DNA from: Pomphorhynchus laevis
Taxonomy: Eukaryota > Acanthocephala > Palaeacanthocephala > Echinorhynchida > Pomphorhynchidae
Length of the DNA: 64,000 nt
Reading direction: 5' to 3'
NCBI GenBank assembly: GCA_012934845.2
Contig: WNNJ02003677.1
Span: 172,889 to 236,888, forward strand
The notes under the pieces are model-generated. The model worked only from the letters and a program-made list of their open reading frames with translations, ran no database searches and was not told where the DNA came from. Position 1 is the first letter of the stretch, and the number at the start of each line of letters is the position of its first letter. Positions 48,400 through 60,810 of this stretch are shown here, one piece after another. Made by a program: the position numbers and the translations under genes.

Positions 48400-49560
48400 T
48401 TATAATTAGCTATTGACGATGGCACGGATAAAAGGGACATTGATCAGGTTTTTATTTTTTTTGTGCATGTGCTGTTGACATGAATATAACCGATGAGTTG
48501 CTATACACCATTTATTTGAAATATACAACTGGAAAGGACATTTTTTGATGCAGTATTCCATTTGTTAAAAAATCAAATGTTTCCTTTTGTATCAGTCACG
48601 ACAGGTGGTGCCAAATCTATGACAGGTGTCGGTATGGAATTTATGACTGCTTACCAATGTCCTAAACTACAAATTTTAGAAGAATTGACATTTCATTTTT
48701 TGCTTCACCCAAGTTAACTGTCTTAAAGTTTTGAAGATGTCCTGTCGGCTAAAAACTGTCATCACGATAGCTAATATAATAGGTTCACGGGTTCTTAATC
48801 CCGGTAATTTGATGCTCTTTTTTCGGAATTTGAAGATAATCCTTACTGTACGAAAGTTCGATAGCTATATTTTCATAATGTTTTAAAGTTTCAGCAAACT
48901 AATTGACTAAATTACGCATTTTCTTAAAGCAAAACTGAAACATTGGACTTTATATCAATTATTAGCGATCCATTGCGGAAAAAAGATTTGGTATTTTCAA
49001 ATCCCACATGAACCCTCTAAATGTTAACCTACAATAGCAAGGTAAATAGATAACCAACATGTGTGATGAAATTGCAAGATCTAAACTTTCCTTTTTCAGA
49101 ACACATTTAAGCGAAGCAATTTAATGCATTTTCCATGCTGTTCAAAATTGAAACATCATTGTGATCTTGACTTTTTCGAGCATATAGTCTTAAAGACTAC
49201 AAGACCGCATTTTCTCTATTTATAAGCAATTTTTCTTTCTTTATTGCAAACGCGTTCCTAGAACTGCAGTTGACTGATAATTAAAATAATACTGACTTGA
49301 GAGGAAACTTTCAAGAAGTGGGCGTCTTTGCCATATATTCATATTTAAGTGAGAAACACCAGGAGATAACAGATTTTCCTTCGAAGATTTTTTGCATTTT
49401 TTGAAGAACTTATCTTCTTGAAAAGCTGTTTTCATGGCTACAGCTAAATAAAAATACTTCCGATCAAGGTTGTCAGAAAAACATTTGTCATAATTAAGAT
49501 TTCTTGTACCCAAAATTTACTTATAACTTTGTCTGTCTTATAGAATAAAAGACAAGCCAT
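48400..49560 (+). pseudogene. hAT transposase relic (GTF2IRD2-like)
   Basis: Across several frames: DDGTDKRDIDQVFIF, NITDELLYTIYLKYTTGKDI, FHLLKNQMFPFVSVTTGGAK (the TTDGA box decayed to TTGGA), SMTGVG, then near 49250-49520 ELQLTD, NNTDLRGKFQEVGVFAIYS and LLEKLFSWLQLNKNTSDQG. The order matches the GTF2IRD2-like hAT transposases and the element at 52271-54049. Numerous stops. Confidence 0.72.
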
Positions 49561-49739
49561 CAAGTTTCAAATAAAAAATAAAAAGTTTTTATCTCATATA
49601 ATTAAACTTTTTATCTTGTGAAAAATTTTCATAAAATATATTAAAACAATTAAGCAGTGGTGCATCAGCATTCAAGTTCGGATTACGGATGGATCCTGCT
49701 ATGCGCAAGGAAGTGTTCCCCTATAGATGTGAACAGTTT

Positions 49740-49830
49740 TTATGATTTTGTTCATTTTTATTTCATGTGAACCGGCTATTTACGCCTCTGCTTGTAAGCC
49801 GTTGAAACAACAATAATAATTAATCTAAGC
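49740..49830 (+). mobile_element. LINE 3' tail fragment with AAT microsatellite
   Basis: CGGCTATTTACGCCTCTGCT, TGTAAGCCG, then CAATAATAATTAA: a CR1/L2-style hairpin followed by a short AAT tail. No coding sequence is attached. Confidence 0.45.
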
Positions 49831-49889
49831 GTTTTGAATTGCCATCGGAATACGGGCCATAAAAATGGCCCGTAAGCTTGGTGCATTTT

Positions 49890-50610
49890 TTGTCTTAAAG
49901 GAAGTGTCTCATCATAAGGATTTAGGGATTATTGTCCATCGATTCTAGAAAACAAATTTGAACACCGACTTCTTTCTAGGTAAAGCTACTAGGGCGTTAT
50001 ATTGTATAAAAAGTGCATTCCTCAGGTTAAGCTGTCACATGTTCAAGACGTTATTCATCTTCCTCGTCAGGCCACATTTGGATTACTGCATTCAGGCTTG
50101 TTTCCCTCTCACTAAGCAAGAACTATTAGACCTGGAGTTTATTCTTAGGCGCGGATCGAGGCTCTGTATTGGTTTAAGTGGTATTAACTATTATGTACGT
50201 CTAAGTCGTATTGGGATGTTGTCGGTACGTAGGTGGTTCATATCCTTGGAAATGCTATGTCTATGGCATATGTCGAATGATGCGGTGGATTATCCCACTG
50301 ATGTAATCACTAGGCGGGTAGATCAGTTGCTGGGACATAGCAGAGTCTTGTATAAATTTGGATTTGGCTGATTACCAAAAGTATATAGACTCTCGAGGAG
50401 AGAAATTAACATGTGGAATTCGTTGCCTGAGGAAGTCGTTGCAACCCCCAGTTTGAGAACGTTTAAATCACGATGCTACAAATGGATACGTGAACAATGC
50501 CGCCATTCAACACTACCACTGGAATACCCTAATTAGCTACGTTGACTGACCATTTGCTTTTTTTTGGACTCTGCCTGAATAGCCTTTTGGCTTTGGTATG
50601 TATTGGAATA
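49890..50610 (+). mobile_element. CR1-type LINE fragment G2 (3' end)
   Basis: Begins with AAGTGTCTCATCATAAGGATTT, matching copy G at 57580. Its ORF (49958-50371) reads NTDFFLGKATRALYCIKSAF, VRPHLDYCIQACFP, and after a frame change MWNSLPEEVVATPSLRTFKS. The 3' UTR has the hairpin word GCCTTTTGGC and ends AATAATAATA near 50615. This gives the 3' end that copy G lacks. Confidence 0.82.
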
Positions 50611-51698
50611 ATAATATAAGCTTGGTATTTGATATAGAGAATGTATTTTAAAAATCGACATCGTCACTATTATACAAAGTAGTAAGGAACAAAAACAAGT
50701 TGAAAATTTGAATTTAGCAGCTGGGTAGTATAGCTTTTCAGTAATTACAGCATAATTTGTATAGGTGCCAGCGTATGCATTACATATTTATTCTCTCTAC
50801 CTAGAAGCAGGACAAGTCGAAAAGATTCTCCCTTGTGCGATTCTGAGTTACGTTCAACACTGAGGACCCCTAATTTGATCTTCAATCGCTACAAAGTTGT
50901 GGAGTGTAGTTATGATATTTTTAAACAGGCAAGAAATTTATTCAATTCATTGAAGAGGAAGAAGCGGTGTGCATTTGAGAATGCATTAGCTAACCAGTGT
51001 AAATATGATTTAAAAGTCCTTTTTCAGTACCTATCAAGTAGGGGAGCTGTTGATTCTTCGATTTGTCACTACTTCTATGACATTCCCGCGAATGACCTAG
51101 CTGAAGAGTTTGCGGCACACTATTGCACTTCAGTAGATCCCGAAATGAACAGGAACCTTTTTGTATGTAATCTAGTGTTCTGAACACTTACTCTGACACA
51201 TGTCTTGAGTTGGACCTTGAAAATTTGATAACGCCAGCTAAAGTCTATTCCGAATTACGCCGTCTAAAAGCAAATAATTCAAGAGGTTGTGACTTACTAC
51301 CTTCTGTTTATCTGCGCAGATTAGCAGGCTCAATTTGCGTTCCTCTCTATGCAATTTTTCGCCGGTCAATCTTAGAAAGATCTCTTCCTAATGTGTGGAA
51401 GCAGTCAATTGTTCTTCCCTACTTCAAGAATGAAGATCGCTCTTCCGTCGAGAATTATAGGCCGGTGAGCATTACCTGCATTTGATGTAAAGTATTGGAA
51501 AGGTTTGCACATCGCTACATGTTTGAGTTGTTTCGTGTAGGAAAACTTTTAGTCCCTTATCAGCACGGATTTCGGGAGGGTTATTCAACTGCTTCAAATT
51601 TACTTGATGCTCATCTTGATTGGACAGCGAATAAGGCACACTATACCGATACAGACATTATATTCTTCGACTTTTCAAAAGCTTTTGATAGAGTTGAT

Positions 51699-54462
51699 CA
51701 GGGGTTTCCGAACTTTCCAGCCTTAGGGCCATACTTATTACTCCAGTAAGTTCCGAGGGCCAAACCATATTATCATCGTTGTCGGTGGTAAAAAGTGGAA
51801 TAGTCTACTTATGAATAAATGTCTGAAAAAGTACGCGACGTTTAAAAAAGGCTGCAAATCGGACTAAACTCCGCAAAACGCATCTACTGCAAATTATTAA
51901 TTTTCTGCCATTATCTGTAATTTATGTATCAGCCGTAGAGTACGAGCCATGAGAATTAACGTGACACGACATCTGATGGATGCAAGCGGAAATAGGCAGT
52001 ACCTTCTATCTCCAACAGATGGCGAATAGCGCGTACAGAATAATCTCTTTTGTTCGAGAAAGTTCTACGGTCTTCCACACACACTTCTAGATGGCAGTAA
52101 TTGGAATATATAAGAAGGCTAGTGGCGCAACCACAAGTCAGTTCCTATGATACCGTTGTGAAATAAAATAGTGCGTACCTCCTTAAAACGTGGTTGTGCG
52201 TGTTTCAGTTTAAGACATCTTTGTAAAAATATTTTTATTTAATTGTTACTCTTGTGTGTGATTTAGTAGTATGGAAAAGAAGCGAAAAATTGATAGTGAA
52301 TGCAGAAAATTCAAAGATCAGTGGAGCATCCAGTATTTCGTAATTGAGTCCAGTAACAAGGCGCTGTGTATGATTTGCAATTAAGCATAGCCGTTCTCAA
52401 AGAATATAACATTAAACGTCATTATGAAGCAAACATTTTGAAAATTACTCAAAATATACAGGAAGTTCGCGGACAGAAAAATTCGGAGCAATGAAGCGCG
52501 GATTGAAATCGCAGCAATCTTCATTTACAAAACTCAAAACTGACCAAGAGGCAGCAACTCGTGCCAGTTTCGTGTGGCTCTTGAAATAGCAAAACGTGGA
52601 AAACCATTCACCGATGGAGAAATGATTAAAGAATGCATAAATGCAGTAGCCGAAGAAATGTGGCCTGAAAAGGTAAATTCATTAAAAACTGTCAGCTTGT
52701 CGGCAAACACTGTGGCTCGAAGGGTAGAAAACATTGCTAAAAATATATCCTCTCAACTGTTCGACAAAAATGGACATGTTGAGTGGTTTTTTTGGCCTTG
52801 GATGAGTCAACGGATGTGACAGACACTGCTCATGTGTGGATTTATATTCGTGGAGTAGATAAAAGCTATGAAATGCATGAAGAACTTATTGATGTGTATA
52901 GTATTCACGGGACAACTACTGGTGCAGATATTTTTAAAGGAGTTGAAGTGCCCATTAATCAAAAGAACCTTCGATGGAAAAACTCGAAATGTATTACAAC
53001 TGATGGAGGCAAAAACATGAGTGAGGAAGATAAAGGAGTAGTCGCTCTTGTGTCAAAGGCTGTAGAAAATGACGGTGGTTCACAACCATTAGTCTTACAT
53101 TGTATCATTCATCAACATTCTTTGTGCGGAAAATATTTGAATATGTCTGAAGTTCTGAAATCAGTCATATCAACCATTAATTTTATCAAGATTTTTGGGC
53201 TGAATCATCGACAATTCCGACAATATATTGAAGAGATTTGAGATAATGACTTGCCTTATCATACTGCCGTACGTTGGCTAAGTTGTGGGAAAGTCCTTCA
53301 GAGCTTTTTGAACTTCGAGCAGTGATCGAAATTTTTTTGAATGAAAGACATCGCCCTCTTACTGAATTACAAAACAACGCATGGCTGTGGAAGTTAGCAT
53401 TCTATGTTGATTTGACAAAACATGTGAACGAACTGAATTTGAGATTGCAAGGAGAAGACCAGAATCTTCCTGATTTATACACTAATATCAAATTATTCTG
53501 GAAGAAATTGATACTGTTTTAATCACAACTACGAAGCAAATGTTTTTCACATTTTAAAACATGTGAAATGTTCAGCCACACCACTGAGACTGAGTTTCCC
53601 ATAGATTTTGCAATCGAAACTTTGAGTTCTTTGAAAACAAATTTTGATACGCGTTTTTCAACTTTGGTTTCATTGCGAATCAAATTAAGATTTTCCAGAA
53701 TCATTTCGATGCTGACATTGAAACCCTAGCCTCTGAACTTCAAATTGAAATGATTGATCTACAGTGCAGTGATATAATTAAGAACAAATATAAAAACTCA
53801 TGGAATTTTATAAGTCTTATACTGCCACAATTTTCTAATTTGCATAAATTTGCTCGTGTGCTGTTTTCTGTTTTTGGCACTACTTATTTGTGTGAGAAGA
53901 CCTCCAAAATGAAGTACATAAAAAATGCTTATAGATCTAAATTAACCGACGAGAATCTTAAATCCATTTTAATAATTGGTACAAGTAAAATTAATCCACA
54001 ACTTAAAACTATTATCAGTGGAAAATCTCAGTTACATAAATCTCATTAGTATTTGATATGCCATTATGCATGTAATAAGTTGTTTTAATTTAAAATGTAT
54101 GAAATTTAGTTGGATTCATTTCAATAATTTGTTAGTTATTATATACTGAAGTTAAATATTCTGCATATTATACATGTCTTTACTCATTACAATTCCGTGT
54201 TTCTTTATCCAACTTGTTACAAAAACAAAAACAAAAAGCCTACAACAATGTTATTAGTAGTTAGCCCAGGACCATATCAATATAGATGTTATCTTTATAA
54301 TTATTCAACATAAAATTTGAATACTTCAGTGACCTTAAGTTAATTTGCTAGAAAAAATATGTGCTATAAAAGGAGTTTTCAAGTATGCTAGCTCTCCGCG
54401 GGCCAGAAAACATCTGTCAGTAGGCCGGATGTGGCCCGCGAGCCGTAGTTTGGAGACCCCTG
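51699..54462 (+). mobile_element. hAT DNA transposon 2 (GTF2IRD2-like), complete with TIRs
   Basis: Left end CAGGGGTTTCCGAACT (51699) and right end AGTTTGGAGACCCCTG (to 54462) form TIRs with 14 of 16 matches. Eight-bp target duplications GAGTTGAT (51691-51698) and GAGTAGAT (54463-54470) flank it. Removing the element restores the LINE D reading AFDRVDHGLLQ, which confirms the boundaries. Confidence 0.92.
52271..54049 (+). pseudogene. hAT transposase (GTF2IRD2/ZBED-like)
   Basis: Begins MEKKRKIDSECRKFKDQWS with a BED-like finger start ALCMICN (then a stop) and VLKEYNIKRHYEA. Core: AKRGKPFTDGEMIKECINAV, LALDESTDVTDTAHVWIYIR (catalytic Asp in DEST), GTTTGADIFKGVE, KCITTDGGKNM, LHCIIHQHSLCGKYL, GLNHRQFRQYIEEI. 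C-terminal block: FSVFGTTYLCEK, RSKLTDENLKSIL. Closely matches proteins annotated general transcription factor II-I repeat domain-containing protein 2-like. Frame breaks near 52380, 52800, 53240, 53520 and 53700. Confidence 0.88.
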
Positions 54463-55445
54463 GAGTAGATCATGGTCTACTTCAGAAACTTGTCAATACT
54501 GGACTCCCAAACATAATGGTTGATTTGATTAGAGAATTTCTTCGTGATCGTTGCTTTCGAGTACTTGTCGATTGGTCATTGTCTGTGTCTAGAGAATGTC
54601 ATATTGGAGTACCTCAAGGTTCAGTTTTGGGTCCGCTTTTATTCAGCATTTATGTTAACGATTTGCCTGGGTGCATTCGCTCTCGATCATGTTTGCATGC
54701 AGATGACTTAAAAATATGGCTGCCCATTTATTCGTGTGAGGATGTTGATAATTTGCAAACTGACATAGATAATGTGGAGTTGTGGGCGGCGTCTAACAAG
54801 CTTGTGATAAATGTTTCGAAATGCAAACACATGCGTATTATTAGTAATGCTCGCAAGCAATTAACATCTGTTTGTTACAAATATAAGGGCTGTATTGTGG
54901 AAAGTATCGATAGTTACAAAGATTTAGGAGTATGGATCACCTCTAATTTATCAACCAAAAAGCACACTGATCAAGCTTGTGCCAACTATAATAAAATGAT
55001 AGGTATGATTCGACGCGCGTCTGTTCGCGTTAATCCAACTGATCTTCGGCCTCTGATTTTAGCACATGTATTGAGTAGACTTTTATATGCAGCACCGGTT
55101 TGCTAGAAACCGGTGATCACGTACTGTGCATGAACATAAGAAATCAGAGAGGGTATTTTGCAGGCTAACAAAGCTAGAACTAACGTTGGTGTCACTGCCT
55201 TATGAAGACAGACTGAGATCATTAGGACTTGAGACCGTCACATGGACCCGTCGGTACATGGATATGTGCCTTGTTTGGCATTTATTCCAACGTCCCCATC
55301 ACCCTCTTCGGAGTAAGGTTCAATTACGTGGTTCAAATGTTCTTCGCGTTTTTCATGTTTCTGTAGAGTCAGACCTCTTTAGTAGTGATGGTTCGTGTGT
55401 AGGAAAACTAGTAGACTTCGATAGTGTCACCGAGCGTGTCACATT

Positions 55446-57719
55446 TTCCCATTATACGAACATTTTTGTCTGTTATTCAAATATTCGTAGTCTCCTGGCT
55501 CAGTTCTCGGAAATAAATTCATAGTTGCTTCGAAACGTTTTGATGTATTTTGCATAACCGAAACATGGCTACATTTAAACATTTAGGATGATTGTGTTGT
55601 CATCCCTAACTATTTTCTAATACGTTCGGATCGCTCGTGTGATAAACGTGGATGTGGGGTAGTCGCCTATGTGCGAAATAGTCTCCTGGTGTCGAATATA
55701 TCAGCTTTTCGCGACGATATTGGTTCTTCCTTTGAAGGTCTTGCTTTTTCACTGGGAAATGGTCAACAATCTCCATTCTGTGTCTTCTACCGTTCTCCGT
55801 CCTTTGAATTAAGATTTGACTATCTTAAACCATAGTTGCTGAGTTTATCTTCGTATCCTCTGATTTTACTCCTGGGTGACTTCAATATCCCCCAAATAGA
55901 CTGGAAAAATAGTCATTCACGACCAATTCACGGAATTGGGAAAGTACTGAGTGACTTTATGTTACTCGAGATGCTACTAGTTCAACATATTAAAGAACCT
56001 ACTTGTGTGACAGGGACGCTTCTATACTCAATTTGGTCTTTACTAAGTGTTTGGGTGACGTTTCAGGTGTTCGCTATGACGCACCAATTGGCAATAGCGA
56101 TCACTGTGTACTCTCAATGCGACTGTCGCTGTTCAACAGGGCCTCACAAAACTCTAATTTTAAAAAACGTTGTTGGGTAGGTGTTGATGCTAGTCAACTA
56201 GCTGAAAGCTTCCCAAAAGGTATCTGTGATAGTCTTCGTATCCACTTCGGTTTGGAGGTTCCTGTAGTCTTTGATCTGCTCAATGATGAATTGATGCGAA
56301 TTTCTGATATCTTTGCTCCGCTACGTACCTGCAAGTCCAAGCATGGACATCCTCCTTGGTTTGACAGAGAGCTTCTTGATGCTATAAGATTCCGCAACAA
56401 ATTGTGGCGCGAATTTAGGCGTTCTCCTGCTTCAAAACGTGCCTACATCGACTCTCGGAACTTATGCAATCGGCTAAAATTTCAGAAACGCTATTCGTAC
56501 GAAGATAGTATCGCCAGGGATGCATCTTTGAATCCTAGGAGGTTTTAGTCTTATGTAAGAAACAACAGAACACTTGTCGCCACAATTAGCTCAATCCAAA
56601 CGCCAACTGAAACTTTGACCGATCCGTCTCTAATCGTCCAACATTTAGCTGGAAGTATGTTCTGGTTGCTCATCGGTGTTGTATTCGTCCACTCAGAGTG
56701 GATGAGATTTTGAACGAAGTTATGAAGCTTGATTAGTTTACATCTCCGGGACCAAACAATATTGCCCCCTTCCTCGTCAAATCCCTAGCGAACGAACTGA
56801 GCAATGATTTAACTATGTTCTTCAGATACAGCTTAGACACATCTTGGATTCCTGACAGTTGAAAGTGTGCAATGGTAGTCACTATTCCCAAAAAGCATCC
56901 TGCTAGCTTTTGCGCGGACTTTCGGCCCATTAGCTTGACTAGCGTATTCTGCAAACTTTTAGAAAGAATCATTGCTAGTAGAATCAGGGATCATTTTGTT
57001 CGTAATCACATATTGGTTGAATCTCAACATGGTTTCAGGATCGGACCTTCATGCCTTACTAACCTACTAACTGCGCGTGAAAAATGGGCTGATGCTCTGG
57101 GGGCTGGGTTTTTGGTTCATACAGTATTCCTTGATTTTCCGAAAGCTTTTGATAGGGTACCACACGACGGCATAGTGTCTTTACTGTATCACTATGGACT
57201 TCATTCATATATTTGTGAGTGGGTCAGGGAATTTCATCGAATAGGTCTTTCCGAGTTTGGTGTGTGTTTTCTTATTCGGTAAATATTAATTCTGGCGTAC
57301 CGCAGGGATCAGTCCTTGACCCACTGATCTTTATAATCTTCATTAATAATATGTTACTCCGCTTATCATGCTATCATCTAGCGTTTGAGGAGGATCTAAA
57401 GATTTGGTCGATCATTAGAAGTCCTGCTGATCGAGTATCGTTACAAAATGATCTAAACTCCCTGATCAAGTGGTGCGATTCTACCGGACTACGGTTGAAT
57501 GTTGATAAATGTGTCCTCATGCAACTAGGTCGCCCTATTGAAACTCTAAGTTACTTTATTGGAGATATGGTCTTAAAGAAAGTGTCTCATCGTAAGGATT
57601 TAGGGGTTATTCTTCATAGATCCATGAAAACAAAGTTGAACACCGACTTCTTTCTAGGTAAAGCTACTAGGGCGTTATATTGTATTAAAAATGCATTCCT
57701 CAGGTTTTGTGTTCAATGA
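55446..57719 (+). mobile_element. CR1-type LINE G, truncated at both ends
   Basis: Endonuclease: CYSNIRSLLAQFSEIN, FDVFCITETWLHLN, RSDRSCDKRGCGVVAYV, LLLGDFNIPQIDW, IGNSDHCVLSM. Linker: HPPWFDRELLDAIRFRNKLW. RT: FRPISLTSVFCKLLERII, SQHGFRIGPSCLTNLL, VFLDFPKAFDRVPHDGIV, SGVPQGSVLDPLI; the catalytic box is eroded to FEED (normally FADD). The text stops at KATRALYCIKNAFLRF where copy H begins. The missing 3' end exists separately as G2. Confidence 0.87.
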
Positions 57720-59609
57720 ACACAAACATCATAGCATTGAGTGAAACCTGGCTTAACAACGATATATCTGATAATGAAATCTCAATCCCAGGCTACTTTG
57801 TTATACGATCGGATCGAACCGCCTCAAAAGGAGGTGGAGTTATATTATACGTCAAGCAACCGTTAACCATCATCGAGCACAGCATTGTATCAGATGATTC
57901 ATACAACGAATATCTGTGGGCAACAGTATCTTCTCCTGATAGACAGAAACTAAAAATCGGTTTATTTTACCGATCTCCGCGCTCCGCAACTGAAAAGATT
58001 GGCATCTCTTTACGACATCACCTAACAAGCTTATCACCGATCATTATCCTAGGAGACTTCAATATGCCTCATGTCAATTGGGACCTATATACTTCGACAC
58101 ATGGTTGTGATGTTGAATCATCCAATCTCCTTGATACGTTCAACGATCTCAATCTAACCCAGCATATTCACGAACCCACTAGAAGGAGGAAGCAATCATC
58201 TGCCATTTTAGACCTCTGCTTATCACGAGGGGAACCCACAATTGATGAAATCTCTCTCAGCCCCCTATTGGCCACAGTGATCATTGTGTCATTAGGCTGG
58301 CGCTTTCTGTCAGTCTCTTTAGAACAGCCCCCTCGGCAAAACCCGAATTGAATCCCTTCAAAGCGAATTTCGCAAGTATGACGCAAGCTATTCGAAACAT
58401 TCAATGGCCTAATCCATATGAAATTGGCATCGATCAGTGCTGGGAAAATTTCAAATCTACTTTGATCAATGCTCTAAATTACTTCTCCCCTTTAAAACGT
58501 CAGCGCACATCCCACAAAACTCCCATTTGGTTTGACTCGCAGATTAAACAAATGATTAAGACAAGAGACAAAATTTACAAAAAATTTAAAGAACAGAATT
58601 GTTCTTGGATCGATTACAAGGAATTACGAAATCAAGTTACGGCACTCAAACGTCAGAAACGCAGGTGCTTCGTTTCCAATCTTTGTCGATCATCAAAAAG
58701 ATATCCCAGTAAATTGTTTAAACATATCAGCTCATTAAAATCAACTACGTCTGAGATTAACTCTATATTTATGGAAACCGGTGAGCTCATATCTGATGAC
58801 AAAGCAATTGCCAATATTTTCCTAGATCAATTCACGCTAGAGAGTCCTACCTGTCAGTATTGCCCCAGATTCTCCACAGCTCAATATCCGTGTTACGAAT
58901 TTACTCCATTTGATAAATTTGAGGTTCTTAACGAACTTCTAAAGCTACCACGATCAATTGCGGCAGGACCAGACAATATTCCTCCAATTCTTCTTCGGGA
59001 ACTTGCACCAGTAATATATGAACCTTTACACACCATATTCGATTTCTCCTTGTCAACAGGCTGTATACCATCAGATTGGAAATGTTCTATAATCCGACCT
59101 CTCTACAAAAAAGGCGACCGTAATCTAGCAAGCAACTATCGGCCCATAAGCCTTACCTGCGTTGCTTGTAAAGTGCTAGAGAAACTGCTTTTTAAACGAA
59201 TCATCGGGCACCTAGAAGATAACCAAGTACTCTGCGACAACCAGCATGGTTTCCGCCCAGGAAGATCTACTGTCACAAACCTCATACTTGCGAGGAGTGA
59301 TTGGACCAGATATGCCGAGGCTGGAGTTAGTGTTGATGTCTTGTTTTTCGACCTCAGCAAAGCATTTGATCGGATATACTATGATTAAATCAGCTAACTG
59401 AGTCTACGTATTGTTATATAATTATAAAATAAACAAAACATAATAATGCTTAATCAAAATTTAATAATTAAATAATAAAATTAATAATTGTTTTTAGATT
59501 TTCTATAATTTTAATCAAGTTAAAAAATAAAAATAAAATTTAAAATAAACGTCATTTTTATGAATTGACTAATAAATAACAGACGTTGTATCAGAATAAG
59601 AATTATAGG

Positions 59610-59679
59610 TCATCAGGAGGAACTGCTATGCTATCAGGTTTCGGCCCCTAACTCCTCTACCCAACATAGCAGCGGGGCC
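59610..59679 (-). ncRNA. Pseudoknot-capable motif, copy 2
   Basis: On the minus strand, GGCCCC (59679-59674) pairs with GGGGCC (59648-59643) and CTGCTATG (59672-59665) with CATAGCAG (59630-59623). CTGATGA is at 59616-59610. Same layout as 9141-9210. Confidence 0.55.
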
Positions 59680-59746
59680 AAATACATGCTAATGATGTAT
59701 TTCCTCTGAAATAACTATCTAGTATCTTATTCTAATGCAAAGTATA

Positions 59747-60810
59747 TTATTTATTATTCATCCATAAAAATTTGCCACTTAAGAGTTTAAATTTATTCTT
59801 TATATTATTGTGTTGATTTATATATTTTACTATTTTCTGCTTGATGTTATTTTTATAGTAACCTAGTTTAAAATATGTATCTATTAAATTATTTAAATGA
59901 TTTTTAAGAAAGCCAATATCATTACATATTGTTGCAATTCTTAAAATTTCATTATTTAATGTATTATATTTTATATTATATGGTATGCATGAATGCTCAT
60001 GCAAAAATATGTTTCTTGTAAATTTAAATATGTCATCTTTACGATATAAATTAATAGTAGTTTTAGTTAATGTTAATTTAATGTTCATATCTAGATATAC
60101 ACCTTCTTTATCATTAATATTGGTTTTGTTAAGAATAAGGCTTTCTGGATAAATGTGCTCACTAATTGAATAAAAATTATTAGAATTAAATACACATATA
60201 TCATCAATGTATCGAAACATATATTTCATATATTTATATTGTTTAGATTTAGTTTTTACACAGTTATGAACAAATTCATATTCTATAAAGCTTAAAAACA
60301 AGTCAGCTATAATTGGGCTACTATTACCACCCATTGGAACACCTTTTACTTGTCTAAATATAGATGTCCCTACTTTTAAATAATTTTGATTTATCAAAAT
60401 ATTTAAGGATTCTATTAATTCAATTTTATCCATATATTTATATTTATTTGATGGTTTAATTTTTGTTAGATAGGCGTTATAATTATTATAACATATATAT
60501 GTATATCTTTTTCCGAATATAAGATTAATTAATTTTACTAACGCTTCTTTAATATCTACTAAATCTAGATTTGTATAAAGCGTACTAAAATCGTATGTAT
60601 TTATATTTTGAAAATTTATTCCTTTTGTCTGTTCTAAAAATTCTTTTGTAGAATTAATACTGAAATAGTGTTTTATACCAGTATTAATTTCGATTACCTT
60701 GCAATATTTTTTAAAATGTGCTTTAATTACTTTAAGTATTTTATTCATATAGACAGAAAGTGGTTTTAATGTACATTTAAACGCACTACATATGAACCTA
60801 GGTTTTATTG
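59747..60810 (-). pseudogene. Penelope-like RT catalytic core and thumb
   Basis: Continuous open frame: IKHYFSINSTKEFLEQT, TYDFSTLYTNLDLVDIKEAL (motif A), QVKGVPMGGNSSPIIADLFL (motif B), MKYMFRYIDDICVFN (motif C, both Asp present), YLDMNIKLTL, thumb to KFLWMNNK. 333 residues from the first Met (60748). No stop or frame break inside the core, so the catalytic half of this copy is intact. Confidence 0.9.

Larger units (their letters stand above)
47730..49560 (+). mobile_element. hAT DNA transposon 3 (GTF2IRD2-like), decayed
   Basis: A hAT-like left end CAGAGGTGTCAAACACACCG starts at 47730. Transposase remnants follow at 48400-49560. I could not find a matching right end, so the outer border is uncertain and the left end may belong to another copy. 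Confidence 0.6.
50790..55445 (+). mobile_element. CR1-type LINE D, split by hAT 2
   Basis: 5'-truncated. Blocks: 50833-51183 (linker, FNSLKRKKRCAFENAL), 51210-51485 (RT fingers, VWKQSIVLPYF, NYRPVSITCI), 51495-51698 (YQHGFREGYSTASNL, FDFSKAFDRVD). After the hAT it resumes in frame at 54463: HGLLQKLVNTGLPNIMVDLI, GVPQGSVLGPLL, LHADDLKIW, then 55126-55440 C-terminal text. Stops at 51484 and 55104 and frame changes disable it. At about 55445 it runs into copy G. Confidence 0.87.
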
